Source: Bacillota bacterium (GTDB lineage Bacteria; Bacillota_I; Bacilli_A; RFN20; CAG-288). From it: 61,473 bases of DNA. Of the stretch, positions 23,256 to 30,710 are shown piece by piece. The DNA is taken from assembly GCA_023459795.1 (NCBI GenBank), contig JAEWSP010000015.1, positions 1-61,473 on the forward strand, written 5' to 3'. The notes below the pieces were generated by a model, which made no database searches, was not told the origin of the DNA, and saw only the letters and a program-made list of their open reading frames with translations. A program made the position numbers and the translations under genes. The first letter of the stretch is position 1. Every line of letters begins with the position of its first letter.

Positions 23256-24146
23256 ATGAATAAAGTCTTTTCTGAAGAAATCATCGCTCAGTACAAGTCC
23301 TCCCCTTATGCCCTTCTTTCCCTGGTTCTGGAGAAGGAAGCCTCTTTTCCGTATTCCCTGGTCCTTTCTTCCGGCGTATGCGTCTCCAAGGTAATCACCT
23401 TCAAGGCAAACCAGCTGATCAAGGCTGTCAACTACTACGAACCGGAACTGGAAGTCAGCCAGTCTTACTCGGAGTCCTCATTCCTGAGGTCTGCAAGCCG
23501 TTATTATGACTCTATGGAAGGAGAAATCCTTTGTTTCGAGACGGAGAAGAAGGAGCAGTTTGCTACCCTTTCCCCGAAGTCCCTTACCTATGATCAGTAT
23601 CTGGGGAGGTACGGAAAGCTTTTCTCCAGGAAGTACTATTCCATCCGGGGAGTCACCGAAAAAGGGGACGTCGTCAAAGACACCTTCCTCAGCCGGGACG
23701 GGAAGGACTATAAGAAAGCTTCCTCGATGAGGAAGCAGGTTGTTTACGGCACCTTGATATATGACATCAACGAAGCAATCATCCTCTCCTCGAAGCTGAA
23801 GGAGGAAGGAGACGGCTTTTCTCTTTTCCTGTCTCTGGATCCCCGGTATGCGGATGTGTATTACGCTTTGCAGATGATGTCCCAGGGTTCTCTTTACGAC
23901 TATCCGAAGTTCCAGAAGTCGGAACTGACTGCCAGGATCAGCAAGGACCTGGTCCTGGAATCCTTGCTCCAGCACGACGTCTATTCGGCCAAGACCGGAT
24001 TCATCACGGCCGATATCGATATGACGATGGAGAAGAAATTCTACCATTCCGACAGGAACTCCTTCCTGATTGATGGAGCGAGGAAGAAAGTCATCGTCCC
24101 CAGGTATCAGGATCCCGATTTCCTGTTCGAAGAAGAAAAAGACTGA
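23256..24146 (+). CDS. Unrecognised protein, 296 aa
   Basis: The open frame has normal codon use for this genome and no alternative ATG for 85 codons, so it is likely a real gene. It is soluble, rich in Ser and Tyr, without a signal peptide, and I recognise no family. The ATG lies 10 nt behind the terminator of the upstream unit. The intervening bases are only T-rich: there is no Shine-Dalgarno sequence and no visible -10 box. It must be expressed by read-through, from a non-canonical start (for example further inside), or at low level. A TGA stop is used. Confidence 0.65.
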   Translation: MNKVFSEEIIAQYKSSPYALLSLVLEKEASFPYSLVLSSGVCVSKVITFKANQLIKAVNYYEPELEVSQSYSESSFLRSASRYYDSMEGEILCFETEKKEQFATLSPKSLTYDQYLGRYGKLFSRKYYSIRGVTEKGDVVKDTFLSRDGKDYKKASSMRKQVVYGTLIYDINEAIILSSKLKEEGDGFSLFLSLDPRYADVYYALQMMSQGSLYDYPKFQKSELTARISKDLVLESLLQHDVYSAKTGFITADIDMTMEKKFYHSDRNSFLIDGARKKVIVPRYQDPDFLFEEEKD

Positions 24147-24151
24147 AAAAA

Positions 24152-24178
24152 GAAAAGCGGTCCCCCGAAGGGAACCGC
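24152..24178 (-). terminator. Terminator of the 46-aa gene
   Basis: On the minus strand GCGGTTCCC-TTCG-GGGGACCGC is followed by TTTTCTTTTTT. It closely resembles the terminator of the neighbouring 47-aa gene. Confidence 0.85.
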
Positions 24179-24197
24179 ATCCGATTCTGGAAAAAGA

Positions 24198-24338
24198 CTA
24201 CTTAGCGGAAGCGGCCTTGGCATCTTCTGCCTTGTTAGCCTTCTTCGCCTTTTCCTTCGCCTGCTTCTTCAGTCTCTTCTCTCTCCGCTCATCCCACTCG
24301 GCCTGAGCGCCTCTCGGATCAATCTTGGAAATAGCCAT
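24198..24338 (-). CDS. Small, very basic protein, 46 aa
   Basis: This gene is short but well supported. It has an ATG at 24338, a GAGGT ribosome site, a clean promoter (TTGAAA-N16-TATAAT) and a terminator. The product begins MAISKIDPRGAQAEW and continues with a Lys/Arg/Ala-rich helix containing KRLKKQAKEKAKKANK, ending AKAASAK. It has no signal peptide, no cysteines, and would carry a strong positive charge. I recognise no family; a nucleic-acid or ribosome-associated role is a guess from charge alone. It is paired with a similar-sized gene upstream. Confidence 0.78.
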   Translation of the reverse strand: MAISKIDPRGAQAEWDERREKRLKKQAKEKAKKANKAEDAKAASAK

Positions 24339-24369
24339 ATTTTGTTACCTCACTAGAAACAACATATCA

Positions 24370-24397
24370 ATTATAGCGAAACGGGCGCGATTTTCAA
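24370..24397 (-). promoter_or_regulatory. Promoter of the 46-aa gene
   Basis: Minus strand -35 TTGAAA (24397-24392), 16 bp, -10 TATAAT (24375-24370). Confidence 0.8.
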
Positions 24398-24460
24398 GTC
24401 TTAGTGATTTCTTACCTTAAAAAAGAACCGGATTCGTCTATTTTTTCCTTCCGCTGAAGA

Positions 24461-24486
24461 AAAAAGCGGCTCCCCGAGGGGAACCG
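24461..24486 (-). terminator. Terminator of the 47-aa gene
   Basis: On the minus strand CGGTTCCCC-TC-GGGGAGCCG is followed by CTTTTTT. Confidence 0.85.
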
Positions 24487-24508
24487 TTTCGATTGAGAGT
24501 AACTTGTA

Positions 24509-24652
24509 CTACTTGTTCTCAGTCTGGGCAGGGGTAGCAGAAGCCGAAGCATTTCCAGCCTTGAAGGCCTTCTTCTGCTTCTTAGACTTCTTCTCTTTTC
24601 TCTCGCCGTTGACGTTCTGAGAAACAACCTGATCATCTGTTGAATTAGCCAT
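24509..24652 (-). CDS. Small, very basic protein, 47 aa
   Basis: The product begins MANSTDDQVVSQNVNGERKE, has a Lys-rich centre (KEKKSKKQKKAFKAG) and an Ala/Ser/Thr/Pro-rich end (ASASATPAQTENK). The start at 24652 has a GCGAGGTA site like that of its neighbour. Promoter and terminator are also alike: TTGAAA-N16-TATAAT and a CGGTTCCCC stem. The two genes look like diverged copies of one expression cassette, although the protein sequences share mainly composition and length. No known family is recognised. Confidence 0.76.
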   Translation of the reverse strand: MANSTDDQVVSQNVNGERKEKKSKKQKKAFKAGNASASATPAQTENK

Positions 24653-24683
24653 GTTTTTATACCTCGCTTTTTCCAACACCACG

Positions 24684-24711
24684 ATTATAGGAAAACAGAA
24701 ACTGATTTCAA
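24684..24711 (-). promoter_or_regulatory. Promoter of the 47-aa gene
   Basis: Minus strand -35 TTGAAA (24711-24706), 16 bp, -10 TATAAT (24689-24684). Confidence 0.8.
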
Positions 24712-24773
24712 GATGGGGAAAGGGGGACAAGGCAAAACCCCCGTAACCATCCCGATTTAGGGTATACGATTTT

Positions 24774-25001
24774 TCAATTCTCTCCCTCTTTCTCCGCCTC
24801 GAGGAAGAAGGAATCGCGGTATAGGGAAAGAAAGTCTGGAATAGACAAAAGCAAGCCGTAAAAAGGGGTTTTTACGGCAATTTTATCTTTTTCTTCCAAA
24901 AAGCAGAAGAGAGATTGCCTCTTCTTTCCGAGAAGCACTAAGGGGACTCCCCTCTTTAGAAGCCGCAAGGCTTCTAGACAGGAATAAGGCTGTTCTTCCA
25001 T
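24774..25001 (-). CDS. Unrecognised small protein, 75 aa
   Basis: A strong GGGAGGAGG site precedes the ATG at 25001, and a TATAAT-type box lies just upstream on the minus strand, back to back with the promoter region of the MazG-like gene. The product (MEEQPYSCLEALRLLKRG...) has a hydrophobic centre, LVLLGKKRQSLFCFLEE, and YGLLLSIPDFLSLY, more like a small beta/alpha soluble domain than a membrane span. No family is recognised. Confidence 0.6.
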   Translation of the reverse strand: MEEQPYSCLEALRLLKRGVPLVLLGKKRQSLFCFLEEKDKIAVKTPFYGLLLSIPDFLSLYRDSFFLEAEKEGEN

Positions 25002-25059
25002 TCTTCTTCCTCCTCCCTGTGGTATTATAAAACCATTCCTACGAAAGGACAGAAATACC

Positions 25060-25446
25060 ATGAACGAAGAGAACAAGGTTAAAGGGCAGGACGGAAAGCT
25101 TAGCTTCAACGAGTATCAGAAGGAGACGTACGAGCTTATCAGCAAGGACGGAAGATCGGATATGGTCTTAAACGGTGTCTTGGGACTTGCCGGGGAAAGC
25201 GGAGAATGCTGCGATATCGTGAAGAAGGTCAAGTTCCAGGGGCATACGATGGATTACGAGCATCTGGAAGAAGAAGTAGGAGACGTTCTCTGGTATATCA
25301 GCGAAGTTGCCAACGGCTTAGGACTCACTCTTGAAGAGGTTGCCCAGTATAATCTGAACAAGCTTCACAAAAGATATCATGGTAATACCTTCCATGCGAC
25401 CGATAGCATCAACCGGCCCGAATACCAGAAGAAGGAAGAGAAGTAG
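25060..25446 (+). CDS. MazG-like nucleotide pyrophosphohydrolase
   Basis: The 128-aa protein belongs to the all-alpha NTP pyrophosphohydrolase superfamily, which hydrolyses (often non-canonical) NTPs to NMPs. The metal-binding pattern is clear: GLAGESGECCDIVKK (E-x-x-E) followed by LEEEVGDVLWYISEVAN (E-x-x-D). It carries one domain, unlike the fused MazG of Escherichia coli. AAAGGA precedes the ATG. A GGTATTATAAAA box provides the promoter, shared divergently with the 75-aa gene. Confidence 0.9.
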   Translation: MNEENKVKGQDGKLSFNEYQKETYELISKDGRSDMVLNGVLGLAGESGECCDIVKKVKFQGHTMDYEHLEEEVGDVLWYISEVANGLGLTLEEVAQYNLNKLHKRYHGNTFHATDSINRPEYQKKEEK

Positions 25447-25453
25447 AAAAACA

Positions 25454-25482
25454 AAAAGAGGCAGCCTAGGCTGCCTTTTTTA
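25454..25482 (+). terminator. Terminator after the MazG-like gene, overlapping a convergent stop codon
   Basis: The palindrome GGCAGCCTAGGCTGCC (25460-25475) is flanked by A and T runs and can act in both directions. Its centre CTAG contains the TAG stop of the opposing gene at 25466. Confidence 0.88.
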
Positions 25483-25984
25483 CTGCATCGTTATTGGCAA
25501 GGAGAAGAAAAAGAGGTTTTCCGTCGATCTTGATCTGGAGGTTGCTTTTCTTTTCTTCTCTTTGATAGGGGAAGTCCAGAGTCAGGGAATCGAGAAGCAG
25601 GGACATATGCCCTTTGTTTTCTTCTTTCCTTGGATCCTTCATCAGGATATAGCGGCTAAGGTATACCAGTTTGGTTTCTTCCTTCTTTCCGTTTGGGGAG
25701 ATGAGGATTAGGGAAAGAACCTGGGAAGTAAGATGCGTATCCTCAAAACCAAGCAGCTTGTTCAGATTCAGATAGACGTCTTTCCCCTCTTCCTGGAAAG
25801 AGGACAGGTTATCCTTGACAGGGAAAAGGCGGGAACCGATGGAAAGCGTCTTTTCCATCAGTCCGTCCGCTGCCGTATCCAGTTTCAGCTTATCCAGCGA
25901 AAAATAGGTAGGATAGATGAATCCTTTATCATCCGAGAAGGATACTTCCTCGCTGATTCCGTTATCTTTATTATCTTCTTCCAT
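25466..25984 (-). CDS. Unrecognised protein, 172 aa
   Basis: The protein is hydrophilic and acidic, with no signal peptide or membrane segment and no recognised family. It has beta-strand-like stretches (LTSQVLSLILISPNGKKEET, SNLQIKIDGKPLFLLLAN). A GGGAG site precedes the ATG at 25984. A TATAAT at about 26113-26118 on the minus strand implies a leader of roughly 130 nt that contains a strong palindrome (26063-26089). Its last codons form part of the shared terminator with the MazG-like gene. Confidence 0.72.
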   Translation of the reverse strand: MEEDNKDNGISEEVSFSDDKGFIYPTYFSLDKLKLDTAADGLMEKTLSIGSRLFPVKDNLSSFQEEGKDVYLNLNKLLGFEDTHLTSQVLSLILISPNGKKEETKLVYLSRYILMKDPRKEENKGHMSLLLDSLTLDFPYQREEKKSNLQIKIDGKPLFLLLANNDAVKKAA

Positions 25985-26062
25985 AGGATTATGTCTCCCT
26001 TCAAAACCAAGGTGGAGCTAGGCTCCGTCCTTTTGATCGGTTTTCGATACTGCTTTATATTT

Positions 26063-26089
26063 AAACTGTATGGAAACTCCAGACAGTTT
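26063..26089. promoter_or_regulatory. Imperfect 27-bp palindrome in the leader of the 172-aa gene
   Basis: AAACTGT-A-TGGA-AAC-TCCA-G-ACAGTTT has one mismatch in eleven paired positions per arm. It may be an operator or an RNA hairpin. A second small hairpin, GGAGC-CTA-GCTCC, lies nearer the start codon. The gene-free interval 25985-26228 otherwise shows nothing. Confidence 0.5.
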
Positions 26090-26228
26090 TTGAGTTTTCT
26101 TGGAACGCCCGTATTATAACGGAAAAGATAGGGGGATGAAAAAGAAAGTGCTTTTTCGCTTTTTTTGAAAGACGAAAAGCAAGCAATAATGCATAAAAAG
26201 CAGTATTTTTTAAGAAAACAAGTTGTTT

Positions 26229-26909
26229 TTACTCTTCTTTTTTCTTTTTAAGGAGAAATACAATCCCTTGATTCAGTCTCGGGATAGAATCCTGGAAGTG
26301 ATTTCCCCTGGTTTCTTCGAAGGTCGCCTTTACTCCCTGACTGTTTAGAATCTTCTGGACTTCCAGAACCTTGTCTTCTCCCTGGCAAAGAAGTGGGTGC
26401 CTGGTAAGAGACTCTTTATCCCCGATACTGAGATAGACTTCCTTGGCATGGCATCTGTTATTCTTCAGATATTCCGTGAATCCGGGATAGAAGAAAGAAG
26501 GAGATACGGCGGCAACCTTTTCAAAAAGATCAGTCTTCATAGAGATATAGAGAGCAAAAAGGCCGGCAAGGGAATAGCCGGAGACAAGAATAGAGCAAGA
26601 AGACGGAAGAGAAAGAGCGGTTCTAGCATAAGGAATCGCTTTATCCAAGATAAAGGAGAGGAAAAGGTCTCCTTTTCCTCCGCATTCCTTGCCTTTGCTG
26701 TAGATTTTCCCGCTTTTCCACGGAGTCAAATCATCTTCCCAGTCCTTCGGTTCGATATTGAGGAAGGCAAGGTTAGGCCTATCCAGCTTTCTTCTCTGGC
26801 GAAGGAATCCTTCCCCGTCCAGGAAAGACACTAGAAGGATCTTTCCGGATCCGTCTTCCGGTTCTGCGATACTGACTTTATAGGACTCGATCTCTTCTTC
26901 TTTTTCCAT
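26229..26909 (-). CDS. Alpha/beta-hydrolase fold esterase
   Basis: The 226-aa cytosolic protein has the nucleophile elbow GYSLAG (Ser113) after strand CSILVS. It shows the SPSFFYPGF segment seen in enterochelin-esterase/S-formylglutathione-hydrolase-type (esterase D) proteins, a YLSIGDKE acid-loop, and the catalytic His in RGNHFQDS. The substrate is unknown. No Shine-Dalgarno sequence is visible. TATAAT (26923-26918, minus) puts the transcript start within two bases of the ATG, suggesting leaderless translation. Confidence 0.82.
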   Translation of the reverse strand: MEKEEEIESYKVSIAEPEDGSGKILLVSFLDGEGFLRQRRKLDRPNLAFLNIEPKDWEDDLTPWKSGKIYSKGKECGGKGDLFLSFILDKAIPYARTALSLPSSCSILVSGYSLAGLFALYISMKTDLFEKVAAVSPSFFYPGFTEYLKNNRCHAKEVYLSIGDKESLTRHPLLCQGEDKVLEVQKILNSQGVKATFEETRGNHFQDSIPRLNQGIVFLLKKKKEE

Positions 26910-26917
26910 GGGCTTAT

Positions 26918-26951
26918 ATTATAAGGTAAACGCTAGAAAAAGTTTTATAAT
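26918..26951. promoter_or_regulatory. Divergent -10 boxes with probable leaderless starts
   Basis: On the minus strand TATAAT occupies 26923-26918, predicting a start at 26911 against an ATG at 26909. On the plus strand TATAAT occupies 26946-26951, predicting a start exactly at the ATG 26958. Neither gene has a purine-rich ribosome site. The -35 regions are poor. Confidence 0.6.
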
Positions 26952-26957
26952 GTATCC

Positions 26958-29063
26958 ATGCAAAACAATAGAACCAAAAGGGTTTTATCCCAGATCGCTG
27001 TATATCTTTCTCTGCTTTTGTTTTCTCTTCTTTCTGTCTATCTCCTTTTCCGGAAAGGTTTTGTCTTCGGAGACGATATCGAATTCCACCTTAGTCAGTC
27101 TTATGACGTCTATTACGGACTCAAGAACGGGTTCTTTACGCTTTCCACGGATCATCTTGCGGAAGGAGCCTTCGGATACAACACCTATCTTTTCTATGGT
27201 CCTCTTCCCCATTACGCTGTCGGCACTCTTTATTTCCTGACGGAAAAGATGGGGTCCTCCCTGATCGGATGCTGCAAGGCAGTCTTGGTGATAAGCACTT
27301 TTGCCGCTGCAATTTTTACCTATCTTCTTGGCCTTGCAATAAGCAAGGGAAACAAGGCTTTCGGCCTTATCGGTGCTGCTCTTTATGTCCTTGCCCCTTA
27401 CCGGGTCTTCTGTCTTTTCTGCCGCTTTGCCTTTGCCGAGACTCTCGGCATGGGTCTTCTTCCGCTTCTCTTCTACGGGCTTTATCGGATTGTCCATGAC
27501 GATTCCTATAAGGTTGCGCCTTATATCTGCTGCATCTTCGGTGTTACTCTGCTGGTCCTCACTCACCCTTATACTGCTCTTCTTGCCGCAGTATTCGGTA
27601 TCCTCTATCTCCTTGCCAACAGCAAGGGCCTTATCCGGGCGCTGAAAAGAAAGCATGCCTTCTGGACTCTTCTTGTCTCCTGCACGTTTGTCCTTGGCAT
27701 GGTCTTCTTCTATGTCATTCCGACGATGGCGGCCAAGAAATCCGGCCTATATATCGTTTGCGACTCGGAAAAGGTCTGGACTACCTTGGCGCATGTCCAG
27801 GAGTCCTGCATCAACAGCGGTTTGTTCAGCGGATTCCTCAATCTCGACTGGGTCAGAGGACAGCTTTCCGGGACCGATTGGCCGAAAAGCCTTACTGTGA
27901 ACGTCCTTGTCCTTGGTGCTGTGATCGGCTTCCTCTCTGCCCTAGTGATGATTCTTGCCGACTTCCTGTTGAAGAAGATTCCTCATTCCATCTATTTCCG
28001 CTATCCCCTAGACCTTGTCGTCCTTCTCCTTCCCACCCTTCTTTTCTACCGCCGTATAGAAGTCCTTTTCTCCCTTGGCATATTCTTCGTTCTATATCTA
28101 TTCCTGAGCCTTTCGAAAGGAAAAGACGTCAAAGAAGAAAAGAGTGTTCCTCTCTATAAGAACCCTGATCTGTATTTCCTTTTCTGCTCCCTTGTCGTCC
28201 TTCTTGTCCTGATCCTAGTCCCCGCTAGCTGGAAGATCCTTCCTTCCATCTTCATGCAATGCCAGTTTGCCTGGCGGAACTGGTCCCTGTTTGATTTCTT
28301 TGCTGTCTTCTTCTTCCTGACGGTTTTTGCTCCGCTTGCTACAAAGAAGTACAAAGCCTCCCTTCCTCTTCTTGCCGGGCTTGGTGCCTGTTCCATCCTT
28401 CTCTTCTCCTTTGGCCAGGCTTATCCGGAAAAGAAGGTCTCCTTCGATACCTGCGAAACGAAGGGAGTAGATGTTCCCTTTAACGTAGTTGATGAGGAAT
28501 ATACGAAGTCGCAAGCCTGGCAGGGAGCCATGAATGAATACATGCCTCTGGTATTCGGAACCGACTACACTCCTACGTATTCGAATTCCCTTTACTCGAG
28601 CGTTAAAAGAGCAATCGGGGTCAAGGACAGGCTTATCCATACCGTAGAAGAGTACAACAGCGTTACTTTTGCTCCTAGAGCTCTGGAAGGGGAAGGGACT
28701 GTCCTTGCGACAGCTTTGAATACTCCAAGCGTCACCTTGGAAGGAACAATCCTTCAAGACAATACCCTGATACAGATTCCGCAGTTCTATTACGACGGAT
28801 ATGAGATCCGTCTTTCGGAGAAGGAAAGCCAGGAAGAAACCAAGGTAGCAGGGGAATACGTAGACGGACTTGTCGCCTTCCGTGTTGCCAAGAAAGGCAG
28901 CTATACGATGCAGGTATCCTATGTCGGTCCGAAGGCTTATAGGATCGGAATTCCTCTCTTCTTCGTCTCCTTCCTTGGAACTGTCGGCTTTGGAGTGGCC
29001 GGGTATGTCTTAAGGAAGAAAGACCAGAAGCAGGGAAAGGATGTTCTTCTGGCCGGACTATAG
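26958..29063 (+). CDS. Large polytopic membrane protein, GT-C/YfhO-like
   Basis: The 701-aa protein has an N-terminal span followed by an outer loop with GDDIEFHLSQS (acidic pair at 39-40). About a dozen spans follow, then a C-terminal, mostly soluble extracytoplasmic domain (about 490-670) and a final span (673-693). This layout and the acidic first loop fit GT-C-fold, polyprenyl-phosphate-sugar-using glycosyltransferases, or the related 6-pyruvoyl-tetrahydropterin-synthase-related membrane family. A role in decorating surface polymers is inference. It appears leaderless (see the divergent -10 boxes). It is monocistronic, and no glycan cluster is nearby. Confidence 0.72.
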   Translation: MQNNRTKRVLSQIAVYLSLLLFSLLSVYLLFRKGFVFGDDIEFHLSQSYDVYYGLKNGFFTLSTDHLAEGAFGYNTYLFYGPLPHYAVGTLYFLTEKMGSSLIGCCKAVLVISTFAAAIFTYLLGLAISKGNKAFGLIGAALYVLAPYRVFCLFCRFAFAETLGMGLLPLLFYGLYRIVHDDSYKVAPYICCIFGVTLLVLTHPYTALLAAVFGILYLLANSKGLIRALKRKHAFWTLLVSCTFVLGMVFFYVIPTMAAKKSGLYIVCDSEKVWTTLAHVQESCINSGLFSGFLNLDWVRGQLSGTDWPKSLTVNVLVLGAVIGFLSALVMILADFLLKKIPHSIYFRYPLDLVVLLLPTLLFYRRIEVLFSLGIFFVLYLFLSLSKGKDVKEEKSVPLYKNPDLYFLFCSLVVLLVLILVPASWKILPSIFMQCQFAWRNWSLFDFFAVFFFLTVFAPLATKKYKASLPLLAGLGACSILLFSFGQAYPEKKVSFDTCETKGVDVPFNVVDEEYTKSQAWQGAMNEYMPLVFGTDYTPTYSNSLYSSVKRAIGVKDRLIHTVEEYNSVTFAPRALEGEGTVLATALNTPSVTLEGTILQDNTLIQIPQFYYDGYEIRLSEKESQEETKVAGEYVDGLVAFRVAKKGSYTMQVSYVGPKAYRIGIPLFFVSFLGTVGFGVAGYVLRKKDQKQGKDVLLAGL

Positions 29064-29220
29064 ACTTGAAAAGCGGAAAGGGGCCAGCTGGCCTCTTTCT
29101 TTTTTTTCTACCGATTTTTTCGCAAAAGGCGCGGAAAACAGGAAAACGGTTCAAAAGATTATTTTTTTTTGCCTCTTGTGAGTACAATAGTACTGTCGAT
29201 ATTGGGAAAGGAGATTCTTT

Positions 29221-30669
29221 ATGAACTTTTTACCTGTAGTTCCGTTCCTGGCTGACCTTCCCGTCGTCAAGGAGGCGGAGGGAAGCCCGTTCCAGATCCT
29301 TCTGCCGCTAGGACTGATCCTGATTGCGGCCAAGATATTCTCGCTGCTTGCCCAGAAGATCCATCTTCCGCAGGTCGTCGGATTCCTTGTCTCCGGTCTT
29401 GTCATCGGTCTTATCATCCTGATTCCGGGACAGAAGGCTTTCACCTCCTACACCCAGTACGGTCTTCAGTTCTTCTCCAAGGTGGGTGTCATCTTCATCC
29501 TCTTCAGCGCCGGACTGGAAACGGACCTCAACCGGATCAAGAAGATGGGTGTCTCGGCGATGGTCATTACGGTTCTGGGAGTTGTTGTTCCGTTCCTTTT
29601 CGGGTTCCTGATGTCCTATGTCTTCAACCTTCTCCATCCGGGAGTCCTGGAAGTCTACACAATAGATGCTTCCGGAGTGAAGTCCCTTTCCGTCAAGCCG
29701 GTCTTCACGGAACTCTACTACGGCGTCATTTTGGCAGCTACATCCGTCTCCATCACCGTTGCCACCCTCAAGGAACTTGGGAAGCTTGATTCCGATGTCG
29801 GGACGGCCGTCGTATCGGCTGCCATCATCGATGATCTGATCGGCGTTATCCTTCTCTCCCTCGTCATCTCCCTGGCAAAGTCCGGAGACGAAGAGGCGAT
29901 GGCTAGCGGCACCGATTTCGTTTCCATGATCATGCGGGCTTCCGGATCGACAAGCGCCGCTCTCCAGATTGTGCTGATCCTTCTCTTCATGGCTGTCTTC
30001 TTCGGCCTGACGTTTGGTATCGGGAAGCTTCTGAAGTCTACATTCAACTGGCTTTCCAAGAAGTATCCGCATCATATCCGTATCACCATCTTTGCTATCG
30101 GCTTCTGCTTCTTATGGTCCTATCTTGCGGAGTTCTTCAATATCGCGGATATTACCGGCGCGTATCTGGCCGGTCTTGTCCTCTCCAAGACCGCTACGAA
30201 AGGCTATATCGACGAAAGGACCAATACGATCACGAACAACATCTTCTCCCCTGTCTTCTTCGCCGTTACGGCTGGATCCATGTATCTTACCAACTCCAAT
30301 GGTGCCTTCGACTGGAACTTCTTTGCCTTCGGTATCCTCTGGATTGTGATGGGACTCCTTGGCAAGGTCATCGGTTCCGGAGCCGGAGCCAAGATCTGCA
30401 AGTTCAGCATGAAGGACAGCCTCATCGTCGGAACCGGAATGATGGCAAGAGCGGAAGTCCTTGTCGTTGCCGCCCAGACCGGAATCGATGCCGGAATCAT
30501 CCATCCGACGATCATGCCTTATGTCATCGGCGTCATCCTTGTCTCCTCCTTCCTCACTCCTATCCTCCTCAAGGTGGAGTACAAGGGAAAACTGGACAGA
30601 GCTGCCATGGGAAAAGCAGACCTCGAAGCTCTGGACAAGCCGGAAACGAAAGAAGCAGTCACCAAGTAA
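29221..30669 (+). CDS. CPA2-type cation/proton antiporter
   Basis: The 482-aa membrane protein belongs to the Kef/NapA-like Na+/H+ exchanger family. It shows KIHLPQVVGFLVSGLVIGL near the start, SAGLETDL (monovalent-cation antiporter hallmark), the AAIIDDLIGVILL segment with the paired Asp residues of the ion site, and about 12 spans. It lacks the C-terminal RCK/TrkA-N regulatory domain of Kef channels, so it is likely a plain exchanger for Na+ or K+. AAAGGAG precedes the ATG. It is monocistronic and ended by a terminator. Confidence 0.9.
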   Translation: MNFLPVVPFLADLPVVKEAEGSPFQILLPLGLILIAAKIFSLLAQKIHLPQVVGFLVSGLVIGLIILIPGQKAFTSYTQYGLQFFSKVGVIFILFSAGLETDLNRIKKMGVSAMVITVLGVVVPFLFGFLMSYVFNLLHPGVLEVYTIDASGVKSLSVKPVFTELYYGVILAATSVSITVATLKELGKLDSDVGTAVVSAAIIDDLIGVILLSLVISLAKSGDEEAMASGTDFVSMIMRASGSTSAALQIVLILLFMAVFFGLTFGIGKLLKSTFNWLSKKYPHHIRITIFAIGFCFLWSYLAEFFNIADITGAYLAGLVLSKTATKGYIDERTNTITNNIFSPVFFAVTAGSMYLTNSNGAFDWNFFAFGILWIVMGLLGKVIGSGAGAKICKFSMKDSLIVGTGMMARAEVLVVAAQTGIDAGIIHPTIMPYVIGVILVSSFLTPILLKVEYKGKLDRAAMGKADLEALDKPETKEAVTK

Positions 30670-30674
30670 ATAGA

Positions 30675-30703
30675 AAACCGGACCAACGCGAGTCCGGTTT
30701 TTG
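30675..30703 (+). terminator. Terminator after the antiporter
   Basis: AAACCGGAC-CAACGCGA-GTCCGGTTT then TT; symmetric, and may also serve the convergent glycosidase gene. Confidence 0.88.
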
Positions 30704-30710
30704 CTTGCTC

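Noticed and set aside
25733..26119. 128-codon plus-strand frame across the 172-aa gene and its leader
   Set aside because: No start signals; it overlaps a better-supported gene with a ribosome site and terminator on the opposite strand.
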